In this document: piece after piece, positions 41,549 to 49,681 of the stretch
How the letters are laid out: the number at the start of each line of letters is the position of its first letter
Position numbering within the stretch: the first letter of the stretch is position 1
NCBI RefSeq assembly: GCF_000720925.1
Contig: NZ_JOEE01000001.1
Coordinates: 186,001-250,000 of the forward strand
Length of the DNA: 64,000 bases
From: Phycicoccus jejuensis
GTDB taxonomy: Bacteria > Actinomycetota > Actinomycetes > Actinomycetales > Dermatophilaceae
Direction of reading: 5' to 3'
Notes under the pieces: generated by a model
Told to the model about the DNA's origin: nothing
Seen by the model: only the letters and a program-made list of their open reading frames with translations
The model's database searches: none
Program-made: the position numbers and the translations under genes

Positions 41549-41602
41549 GTGCCGACGACGCCGCCCCGACCGCGGGCCGACGGCCGGGCGGGGGGCGCGT
41601 GA
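41549..41602 (+). CDS. Possible 17-aa leader peptide coupled to the membrane protein gene
   Basis: GTG 41549 lies 6 nt after a TAGACT box (41537-41542), the leaderless pattern seen across this window. It opens a 17-codon frame, MPTTPPRPRADGRAGGA, whose TGA (41600-41602) overlaps the GTG start of the next gene (41599) as GTGA, like the true operon joints here. It may be a mini-cistron that couples translation. Pro/Arg-rich content could also be chance. Confidence 0.4.
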   Translation: MPTTPPRPRADGRAGGA

Positions 41603-42321
41603 ACGTCGTCCTCACCGGCCTCGGCCGGGTGCTCGGCCTCCAGCTGGTCCTGCGCCTCACCGCCGGGATGCCGAGCGCCGCGGCCCGGGCGCTGCTCGCC
41701 GCGACGGTCGTCGTCGTCAACGGCGCACCGATGCTCGCCGTGGCGACCGGCGCCATCGGCTACGGCGACGTCTGGCTCTGGCTGGCGCTCGAGGTCGTGA
41801 CGATCTACGTCTGGACGCTCGCCCGCGCGCTGCTCTCGCGCGACGCGGACGGCCGCAGCCGCGCCCGCTCCTTCGGCACCCTGTTCCTCGCGGTGCACTA
41901 TGGCGGCTTCGCCCTCGTGCCCTTCCTCGTCGGGCTCGCCACCGTGCTGCCCGTCGCGCCGCTGCGCAGCGCGTGGCTGACGGTTCTCGTCCTCGGCGGG
42001 CTCGGGTTCGTCGCGGCCGGCTGGGCCGGCGCCGGGCGGCTGCGCGAGCGCCGCCCCCTCGGCATCGGGGACTTCGTGCGGGCCTACGCCCGGATGGCCC
42101 TCGCCTACGCTGCGCTCTTCGTGCCGCTCGTCGCTCAGGGGGTCGGCAGCAACGACGACGTCACCCGGCTGACCGCCGGCCAGGAGCGCGGCCTCGCCCT
42201 GGTCGTCCTCGTTGTCAAGCTCGTCCTCGAGCTCCTCCTCGTCCTCGCCGTCGAGCGCCGCGACGGGCGCCTGTTCCTCCTCGGCCGCCCGGTCGTCGTC
42301 ACGGTGCGGAGGGCCTCGTGA
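41599..42321 (+). CDS. Polytopic membrane protein, DUF6498-like
   Basis: A 240-aa predicted membrane protein with about six helices. GDVWLWLALEVVTIYVWTLA, then FGTLFLAVHYGGFALVPFLV, resembles DUF6498-type proteins of unknown role. GTG 41599 lies after a G-run (GGGGG) and overlaps the stop of the 17-codon frame. Its own stop overlaps the next MFS gene (GTGA), so it is the first large gene of a three-gene membrane operon (41599-44752). Confidence 0.8.
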   Translation: MNVVLTGLGRVLGLQLVLRLTAGMPSAAARALLAATVVVVNGAPMLAVATGAIGYGDVWLWLALEVVTIYVWTLARALLSRDADGRSRARSFGTLFLAVHYGGFALVPFLVGLATVLPVAPLRSAWLTVLVLGGLGFVAAGWAGAGRLRERRPLGIGDFVRAYARMALAYAALFVPLVAQGVGSNDDVTRLTAGQERGLALVVLVVKLVLELLLVLAVERRDGRLFLLGRPVVVTVRRAS

Positions 42322-43568
42322 GCGCCGCCGCCCCGGTGGTGCCGCTGCACCGCGAGCCCGACTTCCGCCGGTTCTGGCTGGCCCGGCAGGTCTCGACCGC
42401 GGGCACGCTCGTCACGGCGGTCGCCCTGCCGGTGCTCGTCTACCGGCTGAGCGGCAGCCCCGCGCTCACCGCGCTCGTCACCCTCGTCGAGGGCCTGCCC
42501 TACCTCCTCCTCGGCCTCGTCTCCGGGGCCATCTCCGACCGCCTCGACCGCCGCCGCGTCATGGTCGCGGCCGACGTCGCGAGCGCGCTGGCCATCGGGT
42601 CGGTGCCGCTCGCCCACGAGCTCGGTCTCCTCACCGTCGGCCACGCGCTGGTCGCCGGGTTCCTCACCCAGGCCTGCTTCGTCTTCTTCGACGGCGCCGC
42701 GTTCGGGGCGCTGCCGGCCATCGTCGGCCGCGAGCGCCTCGGCCCGGCGAACGCCGCGATCTGGGGGTTCGGCTCGCTCCTCGACCTCGGGATGCCGATG
42801 CTCGCCGGCGTCCTCCTCGCCGCCCTGCACCCGGCGCTGCTCCTCGGTGTCGACGCGCTGAGCTTCCTCGCCTCGGCCGCGGCCGTCGTCGGCATCGCCG
42901 CCCGGCTCTCGGGTGCCCGCGACCTGCCGCCGATCAGCCCTCGCGCCGTCGCCGACGAGGTGCGGGTCGGGCTGCGCTTCCTCCTCGACCACCCCGGGGT
43001 CCGCTCGCAGACGGTCATCGGCTTCCTCCAGTCGCTGTCGGGGGCCGGCTTCATGGCGCTGTCGGTGCCCTACGCCGACCGGCTGCTCGGCGTGGGCACG
43101 AGCGGCTGGCGCTTCGGGGCCGTGTTCGCGGCGTGGGGCATCGGGGGCATCGTCGCCGCGACGCTCACCCCACGGCTGCACCGGCGGTTCTCGATGCCGC
43201 GCGCCACGCTGCTCGCCCTGCCGGTGTCGGCGGCGGCCGGGCTCGTCGTCGCGACGACGTCGTCGTTCGTCGTCGCGGTCGTCGCGATGGTCGGCTGGGG
43301 CATCGCCTACCAGGCGGTCGTCCTCACCTCGATCACCTACCGCCAGCAGGCGACCCCCGAGCACCTCCTCGGCCGGGTCAACACGACCGGCCGGATGCTC
43401 TCGTTCGGTGTCGGCTGGACGAGCGGTGCGCTGGGGGCGAGCGCGGTGGCCGGTGTCCTCGGCACGCGCGGGGCGATGGTCGCCATCGTCTCGGTCGGGG
43501 TCCTGGCCGCGGTCTACGGATGGTTGTCGCCGCTGCGCACCCTGCGTGAGACGCCGGTGCCCGCGTGA
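42318..43568 (+). CDS. MFS transporter, MFS_3/MelB-like drug exporter type
   Basis: A 416-aa major facilitator. It opens HREPDFRRFWLARQVSTAGT and LPVLVYRLSGSPALTALVTL, the pattern of the MFS_3 (enterobactin exporter-like, DHA3) group, with SDRLDRRRVMVAADVASALA in loop 2-3 and GIAYQAVVLTSITYRQQATP in helix 10-11. It overlaps both neighbours by 4 nt. It is probably an efflux pump; substrate unknown. The downstream gene is a second, unrelated MFS protein, an unusual tandem. Confidence 0.9.
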   Translation: MSAAAPVVPLHREPDFRRFWLARQVSTAGTLVTAVALPVLVYRLSGSPALTALVTLVEGLPYLLLGLVSGAISDRLDRRRVMVAADVASALAIGSVPLAHELGLLTVGHALVAGFLTQACFVFFDGAAFGALPAIVGRERLGPANAAIWGFGSLLDLGMPMLAGVLLAALHPALLLGVDALSFLASAAAVVGIAARLSGARDLPPISPRAVADEVRVGLRFLLDHPGVRSQTVIGFLQSLSGAGFMALSVPYADRLLGVGTSGWRFGAVFAAWGIGGIVAATLTPRLHRRFSMPRATLLALPVSAAAGLVVATTSSFVVAVVAMVGWGIAYQAVVLTSITYRQQATPEHLLGRVNTTGRMLSFGVGWTSGALGASAVAGVLGTRGAMVAIVSVGVLAAVYGWLSPLRTLRETPVPA

Positions 43569-44752
43569 GCGGCGCTGCGGCGGAGGCCGCCCCGTCGGCC
43601 GGGTGGACCCGGTGGGGGCTGCTCGGCGCCTTCGCGCTGCTCGTCGCGACGACCCAGGTGCTGTGGCTGACCTTCGCGCCGGTCACCGTGGAGTCGGCCC
43701 GGGCGCTCGGCGTCTCGGAGGGACTGGTCGGCGACCTGGCCGTCGTCAACCCGTTGCTCTTCGTCGTGCTCGCCCTCCCCGCAGGGCGGTTCGTCGACCG
43801 CTCGCTCCACCCCACCCTCACCGCGGGGGCGCTCCTCACGGCGGCCGGTGCGCTGGTCCGGCTCGTCGACCCCGGGTCCTACGGGTGGCAGCTGGCCGGG
43901 CAGCTGCTCGCGTCGGTGGCCCAGCCGCTCGTCCTCACGGCCACGACGACGCTCGCGGCCCGGGCCTTCGGGGCGCACCAGCGCACGACGGCCATCTCCG
44001 TCGGGTCGGCGGCGCAGTTCGTCGGGGTGCTGGTCGGCGCGCTCGGCGGGGCGCCGCTCGTCGCGGCCGGCGGGCTGCCGCTGCTGCTGCGAGCGCACGC
44101 CGGCCTCGCCGTCGTCGCGGCGCTCGCCGTCCTCGGGATGCTGCGCGTCGCCACGCTCGCCCCGGTCGGCGCGCGCGACAGCCACGGCCTGGCCTGGCTG
44201 CGCCACGAGCCGCTGCTCTGGCGGCTCGCCGGCCTGCTGCTCGTCGGGGTCGGCGTCTTCAACGCGCTCGCGACCTGGCTCGACCCGGTGATGGCGGGTC
44301 TCGGGCACCCGGGCAGCGGCGGGCCGCTCATCGCCGTGACGACGGTGGCCGGCGTGCTCGGGGCGGCACTGCTCCCCGGCCCGGTGGCGGCCCGGCGACG
44401 TCGCCGGGCGTTCCTCGTCGGCGCGACCGCTTGCACGGCAACGGTGTTCGCGCTGCTCGTCGTGGCCAACGCCCCGGTGGTGGCCGGCGTCCTGCTCGCG
44501 GTGCTCGGGTTCGTCCTGCTCGCCGGGCTGCCCGTGGCGCTCGAGTGGTCCGAGGCGCACGTCGGCGTCGCCCGCTCGGGCACCGCCACCGCCGTCCTGC
44601 TGCTGGCCGGAAACCTGGGCGGGGTGCTGCTCGTGCTGCTGGTCCAGCCCTTCGTCGGGGTGCCCCGGGTCGCGCTCGCCGTCATCGCGCTGGCGGCGCT
44701 CCCCGGGGCGGCGCTGGCGCTCTCGTTGCCACGCCGCGAGGAGGCGGCCTGA
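43565..44752 (+). CDS. MFS transporter (second of the operon)
   Basis: A 395-aa major facilitator of the sugar-phosphate/nitrate-permease-like shape. The first helix is GLLGAFALLVATTQVLWLTF with APVTVESARALGVSEGLVGD, then ALPAGRFVDRSLHPTLTAGA in loop 2-3. It has little in common with the preceding MFS gene. GTG start, GTGA overlap. Closest in style to FLVCR/haem-type and NarK-distant MFS proteins, but the substrate cannot be assigned. It ends 21 bp from the convergent proteasome-activator gene with no clear terminator. Confidence 0.88.
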   Translation: MSGAAAEAAPSAGWTRWGLLGAFALLVATTQVLWLTFAPVTVESARALGVSEGLVGDLAVVNPLLFVVLALPAGRFVDRSLHPTLTAGALLTAAGALVRLVDPGSYGWQLAGQLLASVAQPLVLTATTTLAARAFGAHQRTTAISVGSAAQFVGVLVGALGGAPLVAAGGLPLLLRAHAGLAVVAALAVLGMLRVATLAPVGARDSHGLAWLRHEPLLWRLAGLLLVGVGVFNALATWLDPVMAGLGHPGSGGPLIAVTTVAGVLGAALLPGPVAARRRRRAFLVGATACTATVFALLVVANAPVVAGVLLAVLGFVLLAGLPVALEWSEAHVGVARSGTATAVLLLAGNLGGVLLVLLVQPFVGVPRVALAVIALAALPGAALALSLPRREEAA

Positions 44753-44773
44753 GCGAGCGGCCCGGGACGGGCG

Positions 44774-45409
44774 TCAGAGGTACTGGCCGGTGCCCTCGGC
44801 GTGGCCCTCGCCCGGGGCGGACGGCATCCCGGGCATGCCGCCCGGGCCCTGGGGGCCGTGGCCGCGACCGGGCTGCATCCCCGGCGGCAGTGCCCGCATC
44901 TGCTGCAGCTGCGCCTGGGCGGCCATCTGCTGGGCGACGAGCGCGGTCTGGATACCGTGGAAGAGGCCCTCGAGCCAGCCGACGAGCTGGGCCTGGGCGA
45001 TGCGCAGCTCGGCGTCGGAGGGCTGCTCGTCCTTGAACGGCAGGGCGATCCGCTCCAGCTCGGCGACGAGCTCGGGGGCGAGTCCGTCCTTGAGCTCGGC
45101 GATCGAGCGGTCGTGGATCTCGGCGAGGCGGGCGCGGCCGCGGTCGTCGAGAGGGCTGCTGCGCACCTCCTCGAGGAGCTGCTTGACCATCGAGCCGATG
45201 CGCATCACCTTGGCCGGCTGCTCGACGAGGTCGGCCGGGTTGCGCGGGCCGTCGTCGGGGGTGCGGGCGTCGTCGTCCTGCGGGGTGCGGTCGGCGACAC
45301 CCATCCCGTCGGGCGTCACGACGACGACGCGGTCGGGGTCGCCGACGACGGTCGCGGGCACCTGGCGGCGGTCGTCGTCGGACTGGTCGCTGCGGGGCTG
45401 GTCGGTCAT
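44774..45409 (-). CDS. bpa: Bacterial proteasome activator (Bpa/PafE)
   Basis: A 211-aa Bpa. A disordered acidic start leads to a helical core: NPADLVEQPAKVMRIGSMVK, then LLEEVRSSPLDDRGRARLAE, GLAPELVAELERIALPFKDE and QLVGWLEGLFHGIQTALVAQ. A Gly/Pro/Met-rich tail ends in GQYL, the proteasome-docking motif of mycobacterial PafE. The protein forms a ring that opens the 20S proteasome gate without ATP to degrade unfolded proteins. It implies the genome has prcBA outside this window. The start ATG 45409 lies at the first conserved residues. Divergent from the DUF2975 gene. Confidence 0.96.
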   Translation of the reverse strand: MTDQPRSDQSDDDRRQVPATVVGDPDRVVVVTPDGMGVADRTPQDDDARTPDDGPRNPADLVEQPAKVMRIGSMVKQLLEEVRSSPLDDRGRARLAEIHDRSIAELKDGLAPELVAELERIALPFKDEQPSDAELRIAQAQLVGWLEGLFHGIQTALVAQQMAAQAQLQQMRALPPGMQPGRGHGPQGPGGMPGMPSAPGEGHAEGTGQYL

Positions 45410-45472
45410 GACCCCATCCTGCCCCGGACGGCTCGCTCCCCGTCCGCGAAGGGTACGGTGACCCGACGGCCG

Positions 45473-45522
45473 TTGACATCGACTCTCGATATGCATATCG
45501 TCTGTCGATAACAGATCGACAG
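45473..45522 (+). promoter_or_regulatory. Sigma70-type promoter with overlapping operators
   Basis: TTGACA (45473-45478) and TATCGT (45496-45501) are 17 bp apart. The -10 overlaps the perfect palindrome CGATATGCATATCG (45487-45500), and a second dyad CTGTCGAT-N5-ATCGACAG (45502-45522) follows. Transcription leads to the DUF2975/XRE pair. The XRE protein is the obvious candidate to bind. Confidence 0.8.
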
Positions 45523-45542
45523 TCGATGTGAAGGAGCCCGCC

Positions 45543-46157
45543 ATGGCCGGTCGTCCCAGCCTCTCCTCGAACCTCTGGCGGTTCGACCGGTCGGACCGGT
45601 GGGGCCTGACCGCCCTGCTCGTCCTCGTGACGGCCGCCGCTGCGCTCGCCGGCGTCGTCGGACCGGTGCTCGACTGGGTCGCGGGCGAGCCGCTGGCCGT
45701 CGGCACCGTCGGCCCGGTCGTCGTGCCGACCCTCGATGCCGTGGGGACGCGGTACGGCGACGGCGAGTACGACGTGCTGCTCACGGGTGCCGGGGTCGGG
45801 CAGCGCCTGCTCGACCTGCTGCCCGGGGTCGCGCTCACCGTGCTCGTCGCGGTCGGCTGCCTCCTCGTCCAACGGCTGATGCGGGGGGTGGCCGCCGGTG
45901 ACGCCTTCGACCCGAGGAACGTCTCCCGGCTGCGGGGCCTCGCCCTCCTGCTCGCGCTCGGGGTGCCGGTCGTGTGGTTCGCCCGGGTGACCACCGACCT
46001 CGCGCTGCTCTCGGGTGCGGACCTCGGCACCGGCGGACCGGGGGCGCTCGTCGAGGTCCCCTGGCTGCCGATGCTCGGCGGCATGGTGCTCGCCCTCGTC
46101 GCAGAGGCGTTCCGGGCGGGCACGCAGCTGCGTGACGATGTCGAGGGCCTCGTCTGA
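45543..46157 (+). CDS. DUF2975 membrane protein
   Basis: A 204-aa protein with four predicted helices (about residues 21-43, 92-110, 130-150 and 172-190), of the DUF2975 family usually paired with a small YozG-type XRE regulator. Between helices 1 and 2 is an extracytoplasmic loop. AFDPRNVSRLRGLALLLALG is the family's cytoplasmic link. AAGGAG lies 6-7 nt before ATG 45543. Its stop overlaps the XRE start by one base (TGATG). The function is unknown; such pairs may sense membrane stress. Confidence 0.92.
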   Translation: MAGRPSLSSNLWRFDRSDRWGLTALLVLVTAAAALAGVVGPVLDWVAGEPLAVGTVGPVVVPTLDAVGTRYGDGEYDVLLTGAGVGQRLLDLLPGVALTVLVAVGCLLVQRLMRGVAAGDAFDPRNVSRLRGLALLLALGVPVVWFARVTTDLALLSGADLGTGGPGALVEVPWLPMLGGMVLALVAEAFRAGTQLRDDVEGLV

Positions 46158-46381
46158 TGCCGGTCGAGGAACCGCACCGCGTCGTCTGCCACCTCGACCG
46201 GCTGCTCGAGGAACGGGGGATGACCCTCGCCGCGCTCGCCGAGGCCGTCGGCGTGACCGTCGTCAACCTCTCGGTCCTCAAGAACGACCGCGCCAAGGCC
46301 ATCCGGTTCAGCACGCTGACCGCCGTCTGCGACGTCCTGGGCTGCCAGCCCGGTGACGTGCTCTCGGTCGAGCCGGCCTGA
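46157..46381 (+). CDS. Small XRE/Cro-type regulator (YozG-like)
   Basis: A 74-aa single-domain helix-turn-helix protein: HLDRLLEERGMTLAALAEAV, then GVTVVNLSVLKNDRAKAIRF and CDVLGCQPGDVLSVEPA, the full lambda-Cro-like fold used with DUF2975 proteins. Translation is coupled to DUF2975 by TGATG. It probably represses the operon through the palindromes at 45487-45522. Confidence 0.93.
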   Translation: MPVEEPHRVVCHLDRLLEERGMTLAALAEAVGVTVVNLSVLKNDRAKAIRFSTLTAVCDVLGCQPGDVLSVEPA

Positions 46382-46390
46382 CGGCGCGCC

Positions 46391-47104
46391 TCAGCCCACC
46401 GGGGCCGCCGTGACCACGACGTTGTCGCGGTGGGCCCGCAGCTCGGGGAGGTACTCGCCGCCGCAGGTGATGAGCACGAGCCGTGGGGCGCCGTCCCGGG
46501 CGAAGATCTCGTCGACGGGAAGGGCCTTCTTGCGCACCGACTCCCGGCCGGTGACCTCGTAGGTGTGCTCCACGCCGTCGGCGTCGGTGACCTCGACGCG
46601 CATCCCCTCCCGAGCCCCGGCGAGCGGGGCGAGCGCGCCCGGCCCGTCCTCGCGGGTAGCGACGTGGCCGGCGATGACGGTGTGGCCCTCGGGTGTCGCG
46701 GGCGCGGCGCCGTAGCGGTACCAGCCGACGCTCGTCGGGGCCGCGGGGATGACCATGGCGCCGTCGTCCTGGACCCCGACCGGCCGGACGTCCGCCGCGA
46801 CCCCGAGGCCGGGGATGCGCAGCCGGACCGGCGGGGCGGCGCGGTCGCCGGAGCGCGCCGACTCCGGGTCGGCGGCGCGGGCGGTGGCCCGGAGCGACGG
46901 GGTGGGGGCGGGGCCGGTGGTGGGGGAGGTCGCGGGCGAGGCCGACGGGCTCGTCGCGGGTCGCAGCGCGGCGAGGCCGTCCCCCTCGACGTCGGCCGGC
47001 GCGGTGACGACACGGACGGCGAGGGTGACGACACAGGCGAGCGCGACCAGTGCGGCGAGCACGGCGCCGAGGCGCCAGCCGCGGCCGGAGGGCGAGCCGG
47101 ACAT
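46391..47104 (-). CDS. Class F sortase
   Basis: A 237-aa membrane-anchored sortase. An N-terminal helix (LGAVLAALVALACVVTLAVR, about residues 12-31) and a Ser/Thr/Pro linker precede the sortase barrel: VRLRIPGLGVAADVRPVGVQ, the catalytic His in HTVIAGHVATREDG, the Cys in RLVLITCGGEYLPEL and the Arg at or near ELRAHRDNVVV. This is the pattern of class F sortases of actinobacteria. AGGAG lies 6 nt before ATG 47104. The gene upstream encodes a DUF4397 protein with LPADS and a hydrophobic-basic tail, a likely substrate. Confidence 0.93.
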   Translation of the reverse strand: MSGSPSGRGWRLGAVLAALVALACVVTLAVRVVTAPADVEGDGLAALRPATSPSASPATSPTTGPAPTPSLRATARAADPESARSGDRAAPPVRLRIPGLGVAADVRPVGVQDDGAMVIPAAPTSVGWYRYGAAPATPEGHTVIAGHVATREDGPGALAPLAGAREGMRVEVTDADGVEHTYEVTGRESVRKKALPVDEIFARDGAPRLVLITCGGEYLPELRAHRDNVVVTAAPVG

Positions 47105-47187
47105 CGACGACTCCTGGGTCGGGGGTTGTCACGGACGGGCGGGCGGCGCCGGGTGCGGCGCCGCCCGCCGTGGGGTCGACCGTGCGG

Positions 47188-48015
47188 TCAGACGCGGCTG
47201 CGACGGGCGCGCGGACCCATCCCGACCGCGGCGAGGGTGGCGAGACCAGCGGCGCCGAGCAGCAGCGCCGGGGTGCTGTCGGCCGGCAGCTCGGCGGTGC
47301 CCGACGGGACGCCGGACGGCGAGGAGTGCAGGCCGCCGATCGTCTGGACCGCGAGGGCGAGGTTGTCGTCCTCGGCCGAGCCCCAGGCGTAGACGATGGT
47401 CGAGGTGCCCTCGGCCACGTCGACGTCGGCCGGGCCGATGACCGGGTCGGTCGTGCCCGCGAGGGCGACGGCCGCCGAGACGGTGCCGGCCGGGAGGTCG
47501 GCGCTGTCCTCGTTCGGGTTGGTCAGGCCGCTGAACACGGCCTCGCCCCCGGCGAGCACGTCGACGGCCGGGGCGGCGGCGGTGTGCCGCACGACGAGAC
47601 GGCCCTGGCCCGCGGCGACGGGGTCGACGTCGTTGACGAAGGGGGTCAGGGTCGGGTTGCCGTCGGCGTCGAGGTGGGCGACGACGCTGATGTTGGCGCC
47701 GGCGGGGACCTCGACGTCCGTGGCCTCGATGGCCGGGTCGCCGCTCGGGTCGTCGCCGGCGGGGAAGACCGCGAGGTTGTAGGTGCCGGCGGGGAGCTTC
47801 ACCGGGTCGGTGACCGTGCCCGGCTCGAAGTCCTCGAGGAGGGCCTCGTCGGCGCTGTACGTCGTGTCGGCGCTGCCGTACACGTCGACCGTGAGGTCGG
47901 GGACCCCGTGCACGACGACGACGCTGGCGTCGTCCGCGGCGTGGGCCGGGGTCGTGAGGGCGAGGGGGAGCGCGGCGACCGCGACGACGGCGGTGGCGGC
48001 GAGGGCTCGACGCAT
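47188..48015 (-). CDS. DUF4397 cell-wall protein with sorting signal
   Basis: A 275-aa exported protein. Signal peptide MRRALAATAVVAVAALPLAL to about residue 26 (PAHAADD). The mature part has DUF4397 beta-sandwich repeats: ASVVVVHGVPDLTVDVYGSA, LPAGTYNLAVFPAG and GRLVVRHTAAAPAVDVLAGG. The end is a sortase signal: LPADSTP, a hydrophobic segment ALLLGAAGLATLAAVGMG, then PRARRSRV. It precedes the class F sortase on the same strand after 83 bp, so the pair probably works together. GGAAGG lies about 7 nt before ATG 48015. Confidence 0.93.
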   Translation of the reverse strand: MRRALAATAVVAVAALPLALTTPAHAADDASVVVVHGVPDLTVDVYGSADTTYSADEALLEDFEPGTVTDPVKLPAGTYNLAVFPAGDDPSGDPAIEATDVEVPAGANISVVAHLDADGNPTLTPFVNDVDPVAAGQGRLVVRHTAAAPAVDVLAGGEAVFSGLTNPNEDSADLPAGTVSAAVALAGTTDPVIGPADVDVAEGTSTIVYAWGSAEDDNLALAVQTIGGLHSSPSGVPSGTAELPADSTPALLLGAAGLATLAAVGMGPRARRSRV

Positions 48016-48144
48016 GACGTTCCTTCCGGAGAGGGGTAGTGACACCCCCTCTTCCACCGACACCCCGTCGACGGATGCACCTCGTCGAGAGTTCGTCGAA
48101 CCCGCCCGGTCACCGAGCCCCCCGGCCGCCACCCGAGTCACGTG

Positions 48145-48227
48145 CGTATCGGGTCGCCCGACACGACCGCGCTGTACCCGAGAACGGTTGTCGGGTGGAG
48201 CGCAGCGGTATCGGGTCACCCGATACG
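48145..48227. repeat. 83-bp imperfect palindrome
   Basis: The ends CGTATCGGGT (48145-48154) and ACCCGATACG (48218-48227) are perfect, and inner blocks (CCCGA, CCGC, ACCCGA, AAC) also pair, so each half of about 41 nt folds on the other. Smaller hairpins such as ATCGGGTCACCCGAT lie inside. It starts 7 bp after the MFS stop (48235) on the minus strand, so it may terminate that gene. Confidence 0.7.
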
Positions 48228-48234
48228 CGTGGGG

Positions 48235-49488
48235 TCAGGCGGCGGCGGGGGAGGGCGTCGCGGGCGGGGTGGCGGCCGGCGGGGGCGGGGTGGCACGGCG
48301 CAGGAGCGGCTGCCCGAACACCGCGAGCAGGGCTGCGAGGACGCCCGCGGTGACCGTGACGGCGAAGGCGCCGGTGTGGCCGTGGACGTCGGCGACCCGC
48401 CCCGCGACGGCGGACCCGATCGCGTAGCCGAGCCCGGTCGTCGAGGCGAGCAGGGTCATCGCCGCCCCGATGCGGGCGGGCGGCACGGCGCGCTCGCCGA
48501 GCATGAAGACGCTGATCATGTACGGCGCGATGACGAAGCCGAGGACGAGGACGACGAGGAAGAGCCGCGGCACCGAGTCGGTGAGGAGCAGCGGCGCGCT
48601 GAGCACCGCGAGGCCGGTCGCCGCGACGAGCACGCGCGAGGGGACGGTGAAGCGCGTCGGGAGGCCGGCGACCGCGAGCCCGGCGATGACCGACCCGACG
48701 CCGAGCGTCGCGTGGACCAGGCCGGCGAGCCCCGGCTGGCCGGCGAGCGTCGTCAGCACCGTCGTGCCCGTCTGCACCGACCCGAAGACGACCCCGATGA
48801 GCAGCTGCGCGAGCAGGAGCACGACGAACGTCGCGGTGACGAGGCGGCCTGCGAGGCCGGCCGCGGGCCGGTGCGCGTGGGTCAGGGCGGCGGTGGGGTG
48901 CACCGCGAACGCCGTGCCGAAGCCGAGGAGCAGCAGCGCCGCGACGACGAGCGCCACCGACGGGCTGGCGAGCACCGCGAGGACGCCGATGAGCGCCGGG
49001 CCCATGACGAAGGACGCCTCGCCGGCGGCCCCCTCGTACGAGAAGGCGGTCTCCATGAGCCGCGGCTGCTGCGCGCCCTGGTGCCGGGTGAGGGGGCGCC
49101 ACCGGACACGGGCCAGCGGTCCGACCTGCGGCATGAGCAGCCCGGCGAGCGCGGCCGACGCGACGACGAGCCCGGGGACGGCGCCGCCGTGGGCGAGGGC
49201 CACGAGGAGCAGCAGCCCGGCGCCGCCGGCGAGGGACTGGACGAGCACGACGGGACGCTGGCCGATCCGGTCGGCGAGCGAGCCGGCGACCGGGGCGCCG
49301 ACGGCGTTGGCCACGGCGAGCCCGCCGGCCGCGGCGCCGCCGAGGCCGTAGGAGCCGGTCGTCCCGGAGACGAGGAGGAGGGTGCCCATCTGGCTCATCG
49401 CGAGGGGCAGGCGCCCGACGAACGCGACGAGGACGTAGAGGGGGCCGGCGAGCGAGAACAGGCGCCGGTAGCTGGCGATGGGTGACAC
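48235..49488 (-). CDS. MFS transporter
   Basis: A 417-aa major facilitator. GTG 49488 begins SPIASYRRLFSLAGPLYVLV and VAFVGRLPLAMSQMGTLLLV; loop 2-3 has AGSLADRIGQRPVVLVQSLA; helix 5 region has FSYEGAAGEASFVMGPALIG. It resembles actinobacterial MFS proteins of unknown substrate near the CynX/YbfB groups. A Pro/Ala-rich tail (TPPPPAATPPATPSPAAA) ends it. GAAGG is about 12 nt upstream. The 193-bp gap before it holds the ABC-operon terminator and a small GCGCCG/CGGCGC hairpin. Confidence 0.88.
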   Translation of the reverse strand: MSPIASYRRLFSLAGPLYVLVAFVGRLPLAMSQMGTLLLVSGTTGSYGLGGAAAGGLAVANAVGAPVAGSLADRIGQRPVVLVQSLAGGAGLLLLVALAHGGAVPGLVVASAALAGLLMPQVGPLARVRWRPLTRHQGAQQPRLMETAFSYEGAAGEASFVMGPALIGVLAVLASPSVALVVAALLLLGFGTAFAVHPTAALTHAHRPAAGLAGRLVTATFVVLLLAQLLIGVVFGSVQTGTTVLTTLAGQPGLAGLVHATLGVGSVIAGLAVAGLPTRFTVPSRVLVAATGLAVLSAPLLLTDSVPRLFLVVLVLGFVIAPYMISVFMLGERAVPPARIGAAMTLLASTTGLGYAIGSAVAGRVADVHGHTGAFAVTVTAGVLAALLAVFGQPLLRRATPPPPAATPPATPSPAAA

Positions 49489-49621
49489 GGGGGTTCTGCC
49501 TTCGAGGGGTCCTGCGCCCGGACCCGTGCGTGGGTAGGGCGGAGCGGGTGTGCGCCGAACCCGCCTCCAACGGCGCACGAGGACCCTGTGCAACGCACGA
49601 TTCTACCGCCTCGCGCACGAT

Positions 49622-49657
49622 GCCCCCGCCCGCCGCCGGAGAGGCGCGGGCGGGGGC
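49622..49657 (-). terminator. Strong terminator of the PadR-ABC-FtsX operon
   Basis: GCCCCCGCCCGC (49622-49633) pairs perfectly with 49646-49657 around a 12-nt loop, starting 24 bp after the FtsX-type permease stop (49682, minus strand). Confidence 0.8.
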
Positions 49658-49681
49658 GTCCCCCTGCCAGGGGTGTGTGGC

